A DNA stretch of 64,000 nucleotides from contig JACEEZ010007257.1 in assembly GCA_016584305.1 (NCBI GenBank), positions 227,501 through 291,500 of the forward strand, read 5' to 3'. Below, piece by piece: positions 1 to 11,307 of the stretch (the stretch's first letter is position 1; every line of letters starts with the position of its first letter). The stretch comes from Chionoecetes opilio. Its lineage: Eukaryota; Arthropoda; Malacostraca; Decapoda; Majidae. The translations under genes and the position numbers were made by a program. The notes beneath the pieces were generated by a model. That model did no database searches. It was not told the DNA's origin and saw only the letters and a program-made list of their open reading frames with translations.

Positions 1-347
1 ACATTTTCACCTCAAGAGCTTTTCAATGATCTGCTTTGATATAAGTTTGCTGTTTTCAGCCTTGCACTCTATCCTCTGAAAAAAATGATAACATCAGATT
101 TCCTAGTAAAGGTAGGTTATCTGTTATCCAGATATCTGAAAATCACAAATCTACAAAATTATATTTATGGGACTGGCCACTTTTGAATGTGGCGGGCTAG
201 AGTAGGCGAGTAGTTTGTTGCACATCCGTTGTTTTTATTTGGCATCAGGTAGCCACTGTGCAGCAGTTCAAGCAGGGCAGTTCATGTGGATACTTGCTCA
301 TCTCTACAAATTTGTACTAATTTATCTATTATTATTATTATTATTAT
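1..347. other. Non-coding DNA, nothing recognised
   Basis: I see no convincing exon, RNA gene or element end here. The last 20-odd bases are a (TTA)n run that matches the (TTA)n run at 1100-1137, so they are probably one SINE tail split by the MITE that follows. Confidence 0.5.
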
Positions 348-349
348 TA

Positions 350-1098
350 CAGGTTGACCATCACTAATCCGGCAATCAATATTCCGGTTCCATCAGTTTT
401 CCGGCATGAATTTCGGAGCGCAGTTTCAAATTTCCCGGGTTGGCGCGCCACTGTATTCGGGAGGCTTCTTCTTCTTCTTCTTTCTTGTGACCTTTTTTGC
501 TTAGAATCGCTTTGTAGGTGGTCTGTCAAGCTCGTGCTCGAGCTTGACACATATCTTCCTTCTTTGCCACTCTGTAGCCCTTTATTTCTCTGCCAATGGA
601 AGGCGCCTGTCCCTGGCGCCGTTTGTTTTGATGGCGCTGTACCCAGAATGAGCTGTATGCTCACCTTCCGACAGGAAATCAACGTTGCAGTGGTACAGGT
701 GGAAACAGAAACCAGAGGGGGTGACCTGGCATGTAGGAGACTGGGGGAGTAAGTTACTCTATAAAAGCAAGAACAGGCACCTTGGAAGTCAACGGAAGGA
801 ACAGGGAACTGGAGAACCAGAATTGTAGCTGCAGGGTAGGAGAGAAAGAAACCGTAGAACATGTCATTGTGGAATGCAACAAGTATAGGAGTCAGAAGGA
901 AAGGCTTATAGCGTCAATAGTAACAGTCCTAGGCAGAGAGGAGTGGGACAGGAGACTAGAGCAGAAAGACGGGGCCCTGTGTACGGGGCCCTATAGACAG
1001 CATATATACAGTCAGGGGACAAAACATCAATAATCCGGAAATTTCGAAAATCCGGCAGTCCTAAGGTCCCTTGGTTGCCGGATTAGTAATGGTGAACT

Positions 1099-1099
<1 letters not shown>
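350..1099. mobile_element. Tigger/pogo-like MITE (family 1, TCCGG words)
   Basis: The left end reads CAGGTTGACCATCACTAATC and the right end, reverse complemented, CAGTTCACCATTACTAATC. The ends are flanked by TA on both sides (348-349 and 1100-1101), as expected for the Tc1/mariner/pogo superfamily. The word TCCGG occurs repeatedly near both ends. There is no transposase, so it is non-autonomous. It sits in a (TTA)n tract that looks like the tail of the SINE at 1138-1275. It contains a LINE C-terminal fragment at about 782-1033. Confidence 0.75.
782..1033 (+). pseudogene. LINE C-terminal fragment (Cys/His tail)
   Basis: The reading frame contains a C-x-C, then a -TVEHVIVEC-x3-YRSQ pattern. 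This is the usual Cys/His motif at the C-terminus of non-LTR retrotransposon ORF2 proteins. It lies inside the MITE at 350-1099 and has no reverse transcriptase attached. The clade cannot be told from so short a piece. Either it was captured by the MITE or it is a truncated LINE inserted into it. Confidence 0.5.
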
Positions 1100-1139
<40 letters not shown>

Positions 1140-1275
1140 TTAATTTTATTTTTTACATCTATGCCTATAGCGCCTGATGGCAGTGACCTCCAGGGCTCGC
1201 ATGGGAGGCCCTGGAGGCTCACTTGAGGGCTGTGATGATTGGGCCTCGCCCGTGGTGGTGCATGCAGGATTTTTA
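1100..1275 (-). mobile_element. tRNA-derived SINE, 5'-truncated, (TAA)n tail
   Basis: The body matches the SINEs at 29469, 33093 and 37499: 'gcctatagcgcctg..gcagtgacctcc', 'ggccctggaggctcacttgagggc', 'cctcgcccgtggtgg'. On the minus strand it ends in (TAA)n instead of the poly(A) of its relatives. The tRNA head is missing because an RTE-type LINE tail abuts it at about 1275. Confidence 0.75.
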
Positions 1276-3456
1276 TAGTCAATCAATCATTGGGGGCATA
1301 CGCCGGGGGGTGCGTCACCTCGCCCACCCTATGACGCCACTCCCGGGGGTCACCACGCGCGAGTCCCCATGCAGGCTCCTTTCCCATACCAAGCAGCTCT
1401 CGACAAGAAACATCAACTTGCCCCAGCCATGAACCTTGTGGGTGCCCCCTTGGCCTCCTCCATGTTGGATTGTCTCTTACAGAGACAACCCGATGGGAAG
1501 GATCGGTTTCAGGGTAGCGTGCCACATGCCCATATAGCCGAAGTTGTCGCTGACGGACTATGCAGGTAATAGGCCTCGATTCAGTCTCACGGTGCAATTG
1601 CTGATTTGACACGTAATCATCCCAGCGATACCCCATGATTCTGCGAAGACACTTATTACCAAAGGCATCGATTCGCCTCTTCAAGTCGCTATTTGGTGTC
1701 CATGTCTAACAACCATACAGTAAGACAGGGATCACAAGCGACTTTAAGATCCGGATCTTTGTCCTCCTGCACAGGTACCGACAACGGCAAATACTCATGC
1801 TGAGCCAGTCCATAACACCGTGGGCTATGCCAATCCGCCATAAGACTTCTTGACGTGACCCGCCGTCATTATGGACTGCGCTACCAAGGTATGTAAGACT
1901 TTCCAAGATCTCAATGTCCTCGCCGCATGCATGAACAGACTACTGTTTCATCTAGCAAGCCTCCAAACACCTGTACCTTGGTCTTAAGCCAGGAGACCTC
2001 ATGTCCCAAAGGCTTTGCCTCCTTGGGCAGCGCCTCGAGAGCCATCACCAGGACCTCCAGCGACTCGGCAAAGATTACTGCATCATCGGCAAAAACAAGA
2101 TCAGTGATCTTGGTGTTGCCGAGGGATGCTCCACAATCACTGATCTACAACGTTGCCCATTACCCAGTCCATACAAGTGTTGGAAAGTTATGGGTCAAGG
2201 ACCCACCCTTGCCTCACTCCTGTATTCACAGGAAAGAAGCTGGATACACCTGCCCCACACTTCACAGCACTCTCAGTCCCAGTGTACAGACCAGTCATCA
2301 AACCAATAGTCCTCGCAGTAATCCCGCGAAGTCATAGAAGATCCCAGAGTGACCCACGATGCACTGAGTCAAACGCCTTCTTGAGATCTACATAGGCTGC
2401 AAGCATCCCTTGTCGAAACTCACGTCGGCGTTCCACCAGGACACGAAGCGCTAGGATACGGTCCGTTGTTGACTTACCAGGCGTGAACCCAGACTGCTGA
2501 GGTCTCTGATGCTTTAGCAGATGGCTGCAGATCTGTGTCAGCAATAGATGGGCAAGCACCTTGCCTGGCACGCTGAGCAGTGTAATACCGGTAATTGTTG
2601 CAGTCCTGACGGTCCCCTTTCCCTTGCCAGATAGGGACGACCAGCCCCCTTTTTCAGTCAGGAGGAACGGTACCTGATTGCCACACGGCAGTCAGGACAG
2701 TATGCAGCCCGCGGATCATGGCCTTACCCCCAGCTTTGAGGAGCTCTGCACTGATATTACAAACACCAGCTGCCTTTCCACCCCTCAACTTTGCTACAGC
2801 CTCTCTGACTTCGTCAAGAGAGGGTGCGGTTTCGTCAATGGGAGGATCGGCATCCACTGCCTGTAATACAGTGGTGTGAAGCTGCTCAATTGGAGGGTCC
2901 ACCATGAACAACTGCCCAAAGTACTCAGCCCAACGAGCCATCTGCCCATCCATGTCCGACACGAGGCGCCCATCTGCTGCTCGAATAGCACTCGCCCGGG
3001 ATGGAGACTTGGAACGGAGCTTCTTCAGGGCTCGGTAGGCGGGTCAGAGGTCATTAGCAAGCATTCAAATGGCCCTCGACATCCTCAGCGAGACTCCTGA
3101 CATACCTCTCCTTGTCTCTCCCCAGGAGGGTTCTAGACCTGAGTGACAGAGCCCTGTGCTGGTCCTGGTTCCCAGCCAGCCTGGCAACGCGACTCTCCTC
3201 GATATTTTCCAGCTTCTCCGTCGAGACAAAACCACGCCTTGACCTCGGACGCTCCCCAATACACACCTTGGCAGCCTGGGAAGTTTCACGTTTGAAGGTA
3301 TCCCACAGTTCTACAGGGTCCCCGAGGGCACCGAGCACATCAAACCGATTTGAGACTGTCACTGCATACTCATAGGCACATGTCAAGTCCTTCAGCTTCT
3401 CAAGATGAAACACAGTATGGTTACCTCTTGAGATTCTTCTGGACTTGACATGAAGC
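1276..3456 (-). pseudogene. RTE-type LINE, ORF2 fragments, degraded
   Basis: Reading the minus strand from 3494 to 1283 gives successive pieces of one reverse transcriptase in several frames. First is a segment upstream of the RT (3494-3054), then a linker with GGKAAG (2962-2654). The RT core (2571-2332) contains GFTPGKSTTDRIL and VDLKKAFDSVHR. Next come an SLTYLGS-type region (1906-1706) and a C-terminal region with LRRIMGYRWDDYV and LYGHVARYP (1684-1283). This order and these motifs are typical of RTE-clade LINEs, which reverse-transcribe their own RNA at a nicked target. Frameshifts and stops separate the pieces, so it is dead. The 5' part is missing. A (TGATTGAT) tail abuts the SINE at 1275. 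Confidence 0.8.
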
Positions 3457-3460
3457 TTAA

Positions 3461-6004
3461 GGGGACCGGCCGTTTTTTGTGGGATTTTTTTCATTTATTG
3501 TGCTAAGGTTATGATATGTGTACCATGAATTAGGGACACCATGTACAACAATTGTAGACAAAGAAAAATAATTTGTGGCTTTTATATTTTTCCCAATATA
3601 CTTTTTTTTGTGTTTTTTTGGTTATTTTGAAATGCTATCTACTCCTATGATAATTAACCTACACCAATGAAATAAATATGGTACAAGAACTTTGTTCAGA
3701 CTATCAAAGCTATCAAGAGATAAATGAGTAAAAATGTATAGTGCAAGATATGAATTTTCAAATCTTCAATCCCATTTTTACCACTCAAACACGCACAAAA
3801 AAATCTGACAAAATTTTACTCTGTCAGATATGAAGAAAAGCAATTCATAACTTCATTCTATCAGGTTTGGGCATACTGTGTATTTTGTTTAATTAAAATT
3901 GGCCCAAAACTAAAGGAGATATAATTTGAATGTAAAAAACTTCTGTTTTGAGATACGGGCCAATAAAGTTTTTGAATACCTGTAAACCAGCATCAGTAAG
4001 TGATATAATGACATTACATTTTTTTTTATGAGCATATATAAAACAAGATTTATTTACATTCAATCATATACAGTACTCGTCAAAAGTATGTGGCGCCCTG
4101 CTCCCGCCCCCGCACAACAAACAATACAAGGACATTTATAGAAAATAATGTATTATAATTACCTTTTAATACTTTGTTGGGTGGTCTGTTAGTGCAACGG
4201 CTAGGTTCTAGGGGTAGTGAAAGATTGCCAGGTTCTTAGGTGCTTCAGGTGAGATTTTGCCCAGGTCCACAGATGGCTTCATGTTTCGACTCTTTCCCTG
4301 CAGATCTTCTTGACATGTGCCAGAGTTCTCATTGGGTTGAGGTCCGGGCTGTCCGGGCTTTTAAAAGGTAATCCTATGAAGCAGTACACCAAGTCACAGT
4401 GACACGATTGAGTGGAGAGAGCCGCTGTAAAACACGGCACGTGTGGTCAAAAGAACACAAATGCACAAGTGAGCTCAAAAGCTTGATTCACTTAAGGTTT
4501 AAAAACAACAAGCTGCCTAACTCTGGTAAAAACAACCAACCAATGAATCGTTTACGGTGTTCCAATGCGAGTCAAAGCTGGTCACTAAACCTAGCGAGAA
4601 ACACCGCTCCCTTACATGAAGTGAAAGTTGCCTTATCAGACCACAACCTGACAATCGCATCATACCAAGCAAGTATTCTGGGGGAGGGTCACTACCAGCT
4701 GACGGTACACTCGAGTCTTCTTCAGTGCTTGTGGCTAGTAAAACTTGTTGCCTCCAAGAGACACACAGACACTGAAAACCAGTAACACCGGGTTGTCCAT
4801 CAATATTTTTGGTGCAGGTGAACGCGAGGACCTCAACGAACGTTTAGTAGAAGTGTTCATTCAGAGAAATTTGGGAGTAAACCCAACTTGTGTCTCGGAA
4901 GTACGTACCCCGACACTCACAAAACCCAGTTGTTTCCTTAATTACCTCCAAACGCGTACTCACGACGTTTTAGATGTTCCTGAATTAAAATTTCCTGAGC
5001 CAGTGGGTTTCTTGTGGCCTTTTCCTGCTGTTTTCCTCTCAAAAAAACCCCAAATCACTTGCTCACTGTAACTTAGCCAGCACCCCAACTATTGCCGTTT
5101 GGACCCGTTCCTTTGAAAAGTTATTCTGGCAAGGTTTTAGCCAAGTTCCTTGGTGGTGCCTAAATAAAAATAAATCAAATCACTGCTAAGGCAAAACATG
5201 CAGATTCCGTTCACTCAACGGGGGCCACGTGAACACCAAGTACTTATGGTGTGGCTATGATCTGTCACGTGAACTTGTGTGCTTCCTAAAACTTAAAGGA
5301 ATTGAAGTGTAAACCTGGACCCTTTGTGAACATTGGTCAATTCATGAGCTCACAGTGCAGGGAAAGGACGTAGCTCTACCCATCAGCCAATCTGTGACTC
5401 CTGGATCGTCTCATGAACACTTACCTATTTTGCACTAGAACGCCCGGACCTCAAGCAATGAAAAACCTCTGGCAACATGGTCAAGAAGGATCTGCAAAAA
5501 CGTCAGCTTCCTACACAATTCTGAGTTCTGTGAGCCGGGGGCAAAAAAGCCTGAACCCTAGAAACCTACTTTTGCGCTACTGCTGTTCAATGCGTGAAGA
5601 AGAAAAAGTCCAGCCCGCCCCCCTCAAATGAATATAAGGCAATATTTCTTACCCAAAGTCTTTAGAGAGGGAGGCGGAGCTCCCACATACTTTGATGGTA
5701 CGTTGTTTGCTTAAAATCTTGGGTCCTAAGGCTCTGGTCCCTTGTCTTATTTGAAGCATATAGAAGTTCTCTCCTCAGGTTTCTTTATAAGAGAGGGTGC
5801 ATTAGAGAGTAATTATTGTTGCAAAATTTTGTAAGAAAAAAAGGTTGGACCATAATTGAAGTTATGATTTGTTTATAACACATTATTCTTCTTAGGTTGT
5901 TTTTTGATTGAAACCTTCGAATTTAGTTCAAAGGGTAACGAATTTTAGAAAAATTAAAAATTGTGATTCCCAAGATTTTCGTCAAATTGACCGGGCCGTG
6001 GGCC
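3461..6004. mobile_element. Possible TTAA-flanked element (piggyBac-like), weak
   Basis: TTAA occurs at 3457-3460 and 6005-6008. The adjoining ends are GGGGACCGGCCG and, reverse complemented, GGCCCACGGCCCGG, which agree only partly. The interior is AT-rich and has no transposase; it carries a Tc1 fragment at 4071-4395. The RTE LINE stops exactly at the left TTAA, which supports a boundary there. The imperfect ends keep this tentative. Confidence 0.3.
4071..4395 (-). pseudogene. Tc1/mariner transposase remnant
   Basis: At 4071 the sequence CAGTACTCGTCAAAAGTATG resembles a Tc1-type terminal repeat and is preceded by TA. On the minus strand near 4340-4370 the frame encodes SPDLNPM, close to the DLNPIEN signature of Tc1-family DDE transposases. 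It is followed by AHVKK, also family-like. The rest is lost. Confidence 0.5.
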
Positions 6005-6200
6005 TTAACACACAAAAATTTACCAATCTAAGGCGTTTGGCTGAAAACTTCATATAGATGTTCAAATGTTTTGAGAAGGTGAGGACTATGAAATTGTAGA
6101 ATTCTCCATGTCAGTATTTGCTTGAATCACTATTTATATTTACAACAATAGTTTCAGTACTAATTTCTGGACCTTTGCAAATAGTGCAGATGAACATTAA
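4400..6200. other. Unassigned non-coding DNA
   Basis: Short open frames at 4399-4785, 4745-5071 and 5413-5631 match no family I recognise and have no splice or codon signals. No RNA gene or further element end was identified apart from the possible TTAA boundary at 6005. Confidence 0.4.
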
Positions 6201-6221
6201 GTTTTGTAGCCATGGGGTACA

Positions 6222-6700
6222 ATTTTTTTTTTTCTTTTCTTACAGTGCCAGTAGGCATTAGGCAGTCCCTATTTTGATGTTTGGATCATATTCACTTGGG
6301 TTCTATGTTGCCCTTGCCTTTTTGGTGAGCGGAATTTTATAGTGTTTTTTTTATTCCCCTTATTCCTCCGATGCATATCTACATTCGTGCATAGAGTTGT
6401 GGGCAGTGGACGGGCGGGTGTTTTAGGCTCTCGAGGTGCAGAAGGTTTGATGTTTCTTTCGGTCGAATGGTGCAGCAGGATCTCAGTGAGACTTGAGGCT
6501 CATGCCGCCCCCTGTGTACTCCGATGCACTCGCAGTCAATGCCCCGTGACTAGGCAGGTCATGTCGGAGTTTTAGGTTATGACGGGCAGAAATGTTTAAG
6601 TAAGGTCCACTCGGGAAAATATTTGGGTTTCAGGGACGCCACTGGGACCAAACCCCGTCTTCTAGAACCCCCCGATTGTACTTAACCACTCTATCAAGTC
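6222..6700 (-). mobile_element. tRNA-derived SINE, strongly diverged
   Basis: Patches match the younger SINEs in order. There is a poly(T) run with 'acagtgcc.gtaggc' at about 6222-6260, 'gaggctcatgccgccccctgtgt' at about 6496, 'gcgggtgttttaggc' near 6413, and 'cttaaccactcta' at about 6678, equivalent to the tRNA A-box side. Order and spacing are disturbed, so this may be two overlapping old copies. Confidence 0.5.
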
Positions 6701-7130
6701 CAAGGTCTTGCAACATAGGCAGTTTAATTGCAGTCGAAAAGGAAAATTTTTGATGAGTATTAAATAGATTATTACGTAACATTGGAGGAGATAAAGTAGA
6801 AATTTTCTGTAACATTTGAGAATGGAAATACAGTGGAGTGATCATACCCGTGTAAGGGCAAGTGCAAAGTGACGTACCTGGTGTAAGCCTAGTAGTAACC
6901 AAGTGAACAGGAACGTTGATACTCCTTACAGACTAAACCTTTAAGGAACGATCCGCTACAGAGAGACCTGGTGTGGCCAATCCAATTCCTAGAGACCCAG
7001 TGATAAGATCGGGGCTAATCGTGAAGAACCCTAAGAAAACTCGAATGGACAATTCATTCCCTATTAGGCATGATAAGAAAAAACTCATTCCTAGTTCGAA
7101 AATTGTTTCATTCTAGGAGTAGCGTCTATT

Positions 7131-7438
7131 GGTTTAGGAGGCGGAAGCGAGTGGTTAGGCCCGGGATGGCGGTGTTGCGTCTCCGACTGCGTTCCGTTAC
7201 CCTCGAAGAAACACCAAACCTTTCTGCCCGCGGGCCTAAGAACACCAACCCTGCCATCAACTCCCTTCGATCAGTCATCGAGACCGGGGGTCGGACAGAG
7301 CGCATCAATCACAGGCTCACTATAAGAATCCTGCCCACGCCACCACGGGCGAGGACCAACCATCAGAGCCCTCAAGTGAACCTCCAGAGCCTACCATCCG
7401 AGCCCTGGGTCACAGCCCAGCTAAGGCGCATAGAAAAG

Positions 7439-7478
<40 letters not shown>
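7131..7478 (+). mobile_element. tRNA-derived SINE with long poly(A)
   Basis: This copy runs on the plus strand. A decayed tRNA-like head (ggcggaagcgagtggttagg) is followed by the SINE body, reverse complement to the copies at 33093 and 37499 (cacgccaccacgggcgagg, agccctcaagtgaacctcc). It ends in about 40 A residues at 7437-7478. The long pure tail suggests a recent insertion despite the diverged head. It abuts the Penelope fragment. Confidence 0.75.
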
Positions 7479-7480
<2 letters not shown>

Positions 7481-8300
7481 TAATGATGAGCTTTTGGTAG
7501 ACGAGCTAAAAATAATTAAGAGTGTGCTCGAAAGATTAAGTGGACTACTACACATTCTGCAGGAAAAATCACTTAACATACTCCTAAAGGAAAAGGATAA
7601 GATAAGTGATGGTGTTCATTACTTGGTGGTGCCACATTCACAAATGACACGGGACTTGGACAGGATGCTCCACGGTACCAATCTTCGGTTAGTAGCGGCC
7701 ACGGGCACGAAAATCAAGGATCTCGTCACTAAGAGGTTCGAATCCCAGAAAAAGAAAAAAAAAAACGTAGTGTACGAGATTCCGTGTGGTGGATGCGACC
7801 ACAAATATTACGGTGAGTTCAGCAGGGGTCTAGACACCAGGATGAAAGAGCATAAGGCAGATGTAAGGCACCACAGGACATCCAGCATGTTAGTGAACCA
7901 CGTGGATGATAAGGGACCAAGATGGGAGGGAGCCAAGGTTATTATAAATAAGCTCTCGAAGTAACAAAGGAAAGCGTACGAATCAGTATTGATAACTAAC
8001 AGCAAGAATAATATAAATAAGAGGACCGGAGACATCGTGTGGGCGGAGGTCGCGGCCCGAGTAGTGGGAATAGGATTGGGGAAGAAAAACAACCAATCAG
8101 CGAGTAGGATGCGTGACCCGGGTGGCAGGTGTTTGCTCCAATCACTGCCCTCATAGACAGCCAGTAGTCCCTCCCGAGAGGTATAAATACATGTACCTAT
8201 AGGTCAGTTGGTTTGCGTGCCGTATTCCTCGCCATTAAAGGCGAAACTAGTCAGGAATAAAGTACTCACTTCCCAGCCCGTGTCTCCTTCATCACCTGTT
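7479..8300 (+). pseudogene. Penelope-like element, 3' part with GIY-YIG domain
   Basis: The frame at 7494-7964 includes VVYEIPCGGCDHKYYGE followed by TRMKEHKADVRHH. This is the zinc-binding-loop type of GIY-YIG endonuclease found C-terminal to the reverse transcriptase of Penelope-like elements. The nuclease nicks the target during insertion. The usual tyrosine-glycine pair appears as YYGE. The reverse transcriptase itself is missing, so the copy is 5'-truncated. After the frame, 8100-8300 contains a TATAAATA box and a 'ggcgaaac' stretch like the terminal repeat region of these elements. Confidence 0.8.
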
Positions 8301-8651
8301 ATTACAAATAATCTTTAATCACTCATATTTTTTTCAAAGATCAGTCGTGAATAGTTTCTATTGGGCGAAATTTTGTTGTTGCTTATATCAAACCTGACTG
8401 CAGCATTTGACAGAAGAATGTAATTAACAAAATAGATAGCATGGCCATAGCTCTATAAATGCATAGATATTTTAAAAGACAGAAAACAAGGAAAAGTACA
8501 GGGAGGTCCCGTTATACGAGCATTCAGTATACGATAATCCGATGATACGAGAGGTGTAAATTAGGGTCTATTTTCAATATACGAGATCAAAAATCCAATG
8601 ATATGACATTCAAACTGGGGTGAGTAAAATTATCAAGTTCAAAATACGCGC

Positions 8652-11307
8652 TAGGATGCCAATAAAAATCAAAAGTTTGAATTTTTCTTCCTACTTTGGT
8701 GTAATGGTGCATCTATGCAAGAAACCATCGTATGCAAAGTTTGACCTCAATCGGTTGATATTTAGGGGTGGCGGATTACAACTTTGTTATTTACCCTTAT
8801 GCACTGGCCTATTAAGGAGGGGATGTCATCTCTTGAAAGCGGACAAGCCGGACATCCCTTCCCCAGCAGGGCTGCTGGTCCCCCTCTTGGTGAGTATTAG
8901 CCCCTCGGTGGGGGGGGGTATCATGGGGAGCCACCCCACTCATTGTGGCCGGCTTGGCCGGGGAAGGGAAGCCCTTTGAGGTCCCGGGCTGTTGAGGCGA
9001 TGGGCCTCCACAACTTGGAGGAGGAACTGGCGCTGTTCCTCGTCTTTGGTCAGCCGGAGGTTGAACGGGCTGGATGAGCGCCACTCCTCGCTCGGCTGCG
9101 TCGTTGACGACGCGAAGTCCCTCGATTCGGCGGCAGGCCTCGACGTACGATTCCTCTTCCTGCCACTTCCGAGGGTTGGCGGGGCAGGAAGCGGTCTTGA
9201 TATCAAGAGCTTCGAAGAGGCGGAGGAATTTTTTGTGGCGAAGGAGGGCAGTGTTGCCGCAGGAACTTGTGATGATGGGAGGTTTATTCGCTTGGCGGGT
9301 TCCTCGGCTCCTTCATCGTAGAGAATGGCCTGTACAATTGCTTGTTTGTCGGAGACAGGGAGACGTGAGTCGAACAGTGACAGGCCAATGAGATCTTCGC
9401 TCAAGTACCAGAAATGGTGGCTCAGAGTGGTGAAGCAGGCCTTCCGAATACTTTCGTCGTGGTACTGAAGGATGTCCTTAGCGAATCCAAGATCGTTGGC
9501 GGGAGCGTAGGATGGAACCGTCGATTTGAACCATCGCAGGACGTAGATCTCGGTTGCGAACGATGAGAACCGCTGGAGGGCTGACATTTCTCGAGGTGTG
9601 ACGACTCCAGTCAGCTGCTCCCGAAACAAGATCATCTTCAGAGCGTAAATGATACGCGCCATCCAACGCGCTCGATGAAGCGCTCCGGGGCTACGGATCG
9701 AGGTCTTCGGAAGAGCGCCGCCGAGGAAAAGGATGCTCAGCTCAGCGAGTTCCTTATAGTCGTCACGGGGCTGCTTTGTCTGAAGCAGACGTTTCAAACC
9801 TTGAATGAGATCGTCCCTCTTGGAGACCAGTCTCCGGCAGATCTTCGTTGGTGGGAGGGTTTATTGCCGACTGGTTGATGTAAGACCAGTAGTCCTTGAA
9901 GCGAGAGAAGATGGTGATCTCAGGACCAGAAGATAACCCCAAACACGTAAAAAGGCCTTCTCAAGGACAAGTTCGGGACGTGATGACGGCAAGCAAGTGA
10001 AAAGAGGGGTCGGCCGATCTTCTGTTGCAAGATGGTGCATGCACCATTGATGGCTCCAGTGTTGGCACTGGTTGTGTCGAAGCCATCGCCACGACTCGTC
10101 CTGGACCCCCCAGTCTTCTAGAGCCTCGAACACAGCTGTAGCGGCGGCATCACCAGTTCCGGAGTGCAGTTTCGGGACTCCTAGGAGCTTCTCACTCTTC
10201 TCCTGTGACGAGGATGGCGAGTCTTTCGGCACGAGTGCCATCGTCTGAGGAAGGATCTTCCCGTCCAATGAACGGTATAGAGGGGTAAGAGGACTGAAAG
10301 TCTCTTTTGATGTCCTTCGCCAAGTGGACCTGTACTTCGCTCTTGCCTGTCGAATGGACTCGGGTTCAGCACAAGCTCTTGTGGATCGTGGGCCCAAGTA
10401 TACTGCCGTAGCCGCCACAATTCGAAGGGCTTGGCGGCTACTGACCCCAGTTCTGTCAAGGGCTCCCACGAGATCAGGGATAGGACGGACTTCGTGCCCC
10501 GTGTCCTCAATCGCTTTGGGTGGAGAAGCACCCGGCGTCGGAAGAAGTCGATGTGTTGGCAGCGTTGGCTGGACTTGATGACTCAGACGATGACGACTCC
10601 AGCTCCACCATCTCTTCCTCCTTTTGGCGTCTGTTGACGGCTAACGTGAGGAGAGCTTTTACGTCGGCAAACCCATTCTTTCAACTTCTTGTCCAGACCA
10701 GCCATCGAACCCGCCTCCCCTTCTCCCGCTGGGCAAGAAGGAATTCCTTGTCTTCAGGAATGGTCATCAGAGTGAGGGCGTCGGAGGTGGCGATGTCCAA
10801 AAGGTCTGGGAGACTTTCTTGGAAGGTCTTCTGTTTTTCGGCAGGCGTGACTCCAGAGTATTCTTGCTTTTGCTCAGGATCTTCCACTCGTCGAAAAGTC
10901 CAGTAATCTTCCTCCTCACGCTAGTTTCTGCGATGGTGGGGATCCTAGCTCGTGTCCAGAAGTCGAGGACCTCCTTTGCAGCCTCAGCTGCACTCTGCTG
11001 CACCGTCTTCTTCTCTTCCTTGTGTGCGTAGAAAAATCGTCGTAAAACGTCTCCACGGCTGGGAAGTTTTGCTCCTGTGATAGTAGGAAAACTGGCCAAG
11101 AAGCCAAACTTCAGTTGCTTTCTCGTGGTCATGACCTGAGGGCGAAAAAAAGGAAATGTTCAAGATCGATCCGCCACCTCTAAATATCAACCGATTAGCC
11201 TGAAAATTTGCACACGACAGTTTCTAAGTACAAGGCAGAATACACAAAAAGTATGTGAAAAAATATTGACTTTTTAAAAATTACCCCTATGCGCTATTGG
11301 CACCCTA
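8652..11307 (-). mobile_element. hAT-like DNA transposon, copy 1
   Basis: The ends are TAGGATGCCAATA (8652) and, reverse complemented, TAGGGTGCCAATA (to 11307). The target duplication ATACGCGC is perfect at 8644-8651 and 11308-11315. TAGGG-type ends plus 8-bp duplications are the hAT signature. Subterminal inverted repeats are visible at about 8720-8780 and 11160-11225, sharing 'aatcggttgatattta' and 'ggtggcggat'. It carries a broken transposase on the minus strand. Confidence 0.9.
8940..11132 (-). pseudogene. hAT-like transposase, copy 1 (frameshifted)
   Basis: Reading the minus strand from 11132 gives the same protein as the copy at 51258-53480, in several frames. An N-terminal block (11132-about 10770) with ARIPTIAETS is followed by a piece containing IPEDKEFLLAQREKG. 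The central catalytic part (10469-9861) is badly shifted. A C-terminal piece (9797-8940) has DDYKELAELSILFLGG, PGALHRARWMARIIYALK and HHFWYLSEDLIGLSLFD. A 3' splice acceptor (ttttcgccctcag) lies a few bases before the ATG, so the mRNA probably had an intron in its 5' leader. It cannot make a working transposase. Confidence 0.85.

Noticed and set aside
347..862. 171-codon minus-strand ORF
   Set aside because: It lies wholly in a non-coding MITE and crosses its terminal repeat; no family motif.
7438..7478. Poly-lysine protein end
   Set aside because: It is the translated poly(A) tail of a SINE.
8150..8300. Hammerhead ribozyme as a firm feature
   Set aside because: The stem-loop and GAAAC are there but the CTGATGA core is not; kept only as a question under findings.
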